A DNA stretch of 15,579 nt from Myxococcales bacterium (GTDB taxonomy: Bacteria > Myxococcota > Bradymonadia > UBA7976 > UBA1532): the NCBI GenBank assembly GCA_020430675.1, contig JAGQJJ010000021.1, positions 1-15,579 on the forward strand. Direction: 5' to 3'. Shown in pieces: positions 13,468-15,579 of this stretch; within the stretch, counting starts at the first letter, position 1, and the number at the start of each line of letters is the position of its first letter. The position numbers were made by a program, and so were the translations under genes. The notes under the pieces are model-generated. The model did no database searches. It was not told the origin of the DNA and saw only the letters and a program-made list of their open reading frames with translations.

Positions 13468-15579
13468 AAGATGACCCCCCGCATCGTCGCTGGCGTAATC
13501 GCCCTGAGCGCTCTGGTGCTCGGCGCGAGCCCCGCCTTCGCGGAGAAGCTCGACCAACGTTGCACGGCCACCATGCTCAACCGCACGGCGCCGGTGAACT
13601 CGTTTGGTGGCTTCGCCATCCCCAACGTACCCGCCGAGCGCGGCATCTACCGGGTGCGCGTCTCTTGTGAACGCAATGGCCGTCTGGTGCGCGGGCAGAG
13701 CCAGATCCTCGATCTGGTGCCCAACGCCGAGACGCCGGTCGGGCCGATCGAGTTCGGTCGCTACGTGCCGGTGCCGCAGACGCTCAAGCTGTACGCCCAG
13801 AACGACAAGGTCGTGCTGCAGCGCGCTGACGAGACCGTGCAGCTCTTCTTGTGGGCGATCTACGGCGACGGGCGCGTCACCACGCTCGACGGCCGTCTGC
13901 ACGGCACCGTCTACATCTCGAGCAACCCGGCCATCGCCACCGTCGATGAAGACGGCCTGGTCACCGCGGTCGCCCGTGGGCCGGTCAACATCATCGCGGT
14001 CAACGAAGGCATCGCCGCCACGATCGACCTGATGATCGATCTGCCGCAGGACCGCGACGGCGACGGGCTGCCTGACGACTACGAGCGCCGCAACGGCCTC
14101 AACATGAACGACCCGACCGACGCGGCCATCGACCTCGACGGCGACGGGCTGAGCAACCTCGACGAGTACCGCAACAACTCGCTGCCGCGCACCGCTGACA
14201 CCGACGGCGACGGCATCAACGACGGCGAAGAGGTCGCCCGCGGCCTGCGCCCCGATCGCGCCGACACCGATCGCGACGGCTTGATCGACGGCGACGAGGA
14301 CCGCTACGGCACCAACCCGCTCATCGCCGACACCGACGGCGATGGTCTGACCGATGGCGACGAAGTGCGCCTCGGCTTCCGCCCGACCGAGGTCGACGAG
14401 ACCACCGAGGTCGTCGGCCAGGTGGTCGACCCCGACGGCGCCGCCGTCGAAGACGCGGTGGTGATCATCGCGCGCCGCTTCGTCGGCAATACCGACGCCG
14501 CCGGCAATTTCCGCATCGCCCCGGTCTCGGCCGATGCGCGTCGCCTGACCGCCGAAGTGCGCCGCATCAAGGACGGCGAGGTGCTCGACGGCCGCGGTGT
14601 CGCCGCCCAGGTGGTGCCCTCGGGCACGACCGACATGGGCGTGATCCGTCTGCGTCGCATCCTCAACGCGGTTGGCGGCCACATCTCTTCGCCGCGTGGC
14701 GAGCCGGTGCCCGACGCGCGCGTCACTGTCTCTGTCGGCCTCGACGAGCGCGGGGCCAACGCCAACCAGCAGGGCGATTATCTGGTGCGCTTCGTGCGCG
14801 AAGGCGACGTCACGGTCATCGCCACCGATCCCGACACCGGCCTGCGCGGCCGGGCGTACGGCGTGCTCGATCCCGACGCCTCGGTGACGATCGACGTGCA
14901 GCTCTCCGCCTCGGGCACCATCGAAGGCACGGTGTTCAACCGCGCCGATCAGCCCGTCGGGCCCGGCATCCCGGTGACGTTGCGCGGGCCGGTGAACCTG
15001 GAGAGCGAGACCGATGAGGTGGGGCGCTACCGCTTCGACTTCATCCCGCTCGGCCTGTACACGCTCGAAGCGTTCGACCCGGCGGGAAACCGCGGGCGAA
15101 CGACCGCAGCCATCACCAATACCAATCAGGTGGTGCCCGCCGACATCTCGTTCCTCGGCGTGGGTCGCGTCACCGGCCTCGTCGAGACCGGCGGCGGCGC
15201 GTTGGTCGCCAACGCCCGGGTCACGCTGGTCGGAAGAGGGCCGTTCGGCGGCCGCTTCGAGACCCAAAGCGATGCCCAGGGTTCGTTTGCCTTCAACAGC
15301 GTCTTTGTCGGGCCTTTCGACGTCTCGGTTCAGGATCCACGCAGCGGCCTCGCCGGCGTGTCGAGCGGATCGATCGACTTCGAAGGCGATGAGGCGCAGG
15401 TGACCGTCACCCTGCGTGGCGCGGGCAGCTTCAGCGGCGTGGTCTACGAGTCCGACGCCGCGACGCCCGTGCCCGGGGCGGTGGTGCAGTTTGATCCATC
15501 CGGCCGGCAGGTCGTCGCCGACGCGCAGGGCGCGTTCCACATCGACTTCCTGCCGCTTGGCAACTACACGCTGACCGCC
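13465..15579 (+). CDS. secreted TSP3-repeat and carboxypeptidase-regulatory-like repeat protein, 3' truncated
   Basis: This frame runs 705 codons to the right edge with no stop, so the C-terminus is missing. The GTG start gives a signal peptide through ASPAFA with cleavage after residue 26. An N-terminal domain of unknown type (about 27-104) is followed by a Big_2-like Ig domain (about 105-192; SNPAIATVDEDGLVTAVARG is typical). Five thrombospondin type 3-like calcium-binding repeats come next (196-301). At least five carboxypeptidase-regulatory-like/CNA-B-like beta-sandwich repeats follow, starting near 315, 402, 484, 567 and 654, each with a V-x-G-x-V strand, a P-V-P-x-A-x-V segment and a D-x-x-G-x-F/Y turn. 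In known families these form calcium-stiffened stalks on surface or secreted proteins. It lies 10 bp after the preceding gene and is probably co-translated with it. A C-terminal anchor or sorting signal, if any, is outside the window. Confidence 0.93.
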   Translation, partial: MKMTPRIVAGVIALSALVLGASPAFAEKLDQRCTATMLNRTAPVNSFGGFAIPNVPAERGIYRVRVSCERNGRLVRGQSQILDLVPNAETPVGPIEFGRYVPVPQTLKLYAQNDKVVLQRADETVQLFLWAIYGDGRVTTLDGRLHGTVYISSNPAIATVDEDGLVTAVARGPVNIIAVNEGIAATIDLMIDLPQDRDGDGLPDDYERRNGLNMNDPTDAAIDLDGDGLSNLDEYRNNSLPRTADTDGDGINDGEEVARGLRPDRADTDRDGLIDGDEDRYGTNPLIADTDGDGLTDGDEVRLGFRPTEVDETTEVVGQVVDPDGAAVEDAVVIIARRFVGNTDAAGNFRIAPVSADARRLTAEVRRIKDGEVLDGRGVAAQVVPSGTTDMGVIRLRRILNAVGGHISSPRGEPVPDARVTVSVGLDERGANANQQGDYLVRFVREGDVTVIATDPDTGLRGRAYGVLDPDASVTIDVQLSASGTIEGTVFNRADQPVGPGIPVTLRGPVNLESETDEVGRYRFDFIPLGLYTLEAFDPAGNRGRTTAAITNTNQVVPADISFLGVGRVTGLVETGGGALVANARVTLVGRGPFGGRFETQSDAQGSFAFNSVFVGPFDVSVQDPRSGLAGVSSGSIDFEGDEAQVTVTLRGAGSFSGVVYESDAATPVPGAVVQFDPSGRQVVADAQGAFHIDFLPLGNYTLTA
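14050..14367 (+). repeat. five thrombospondin type 3-like DxDxDG repeats
   Basis: The units DRDGDGLPDD, DLDGDGLSNL, DTDGDGINDG, DTDRDGLIDG and DTDGDGLTDG occur in one run. Each carries the spaced acidic residues that bind calcium in this family. The codons differ between copies, so this is an old repeat rather than a fresh duplication. Confidence 0.93.

Noticed and set aside
13201..15540. 779-codon minus-strand frame opposite the third cluster gene
   Set aside because: Its composition is that of a shadow frame; the plus strand shows TSP3 and regulatory-like repeats and a signal peptide.

Overview
The window is GC-rich DNA with dense genes, good GGAGG-type ribosome sites, and several exported proteins of a style common in Myxococcota and related deltaproteobacteria (Bradymonadia-like). 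These have a lipobox followed by an Asp/Pro/Gly-rich linker, Cys-rich EGF-like modules, long Ig-like chains, thrombospondin type 3 repeats and carboxypeptidase-regulatory-like repeats. The lineage assignment is inference from protein style; no marker gene is present.

Left part (1-5237). Positions 1-328 are mostly non-coding, with a possible truncated minus-strand gene start at the edge and a 12-bp inverted repeat. A Cys-rich lipoprotein gene (329-1489, minus) diverges from a lipoprotein alpha/beta-hydrolase gene (1699-3438, plus). The hydrolase gene converges, with a 5-bp gap, on a large acyl-CoA dehydrogenase of the DmdC/FadE-like type (3444-5237, minus).

Middle (5290-6777). A minus-strand gene of the winged-helix, AlkZ-like DNA glycosylase type is full length except for one in-frame TAA codon that cuts it in two, so it is annotated as a pseudogene. 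It lies 52 bp upstream of the acyl-CoA dehydrogenase. A 255-bp divergent spacer separates it from the large plus-strand cluster and holds an inverted repeat with a Shine-Dalgarno sequence in its loop.

Right part (6778-15579). Three plus-strand genes are packed end to end. The first is a 1871-residue lipoprotein with a hexapeptide-repeat stalk, ten Ig-like domains, two Big_1/invasin-like domains, a carboxypeptidase-regulatory-like domain, a ZU5-like module, Cys-rich repeats and an unrecognised C-terminal domain. The second is a 352-residue secreted protein of unknown function. The third is a secreted protein with five TSP3-like calcium-binding repeats and at least five carboxypeptidase-regulatory-like repeats, and it runs off the right edge. 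Spacing and overlapping start/stop signals suggest one translationally coupled operon building cell-surface or secreted structures. This cluster is the most interesting part of the window; its biological role cannot be read from the sequence.

No rRNA, tRNA, CRISPR array, insertion sequence or convincing rho-independent terminator was seen.
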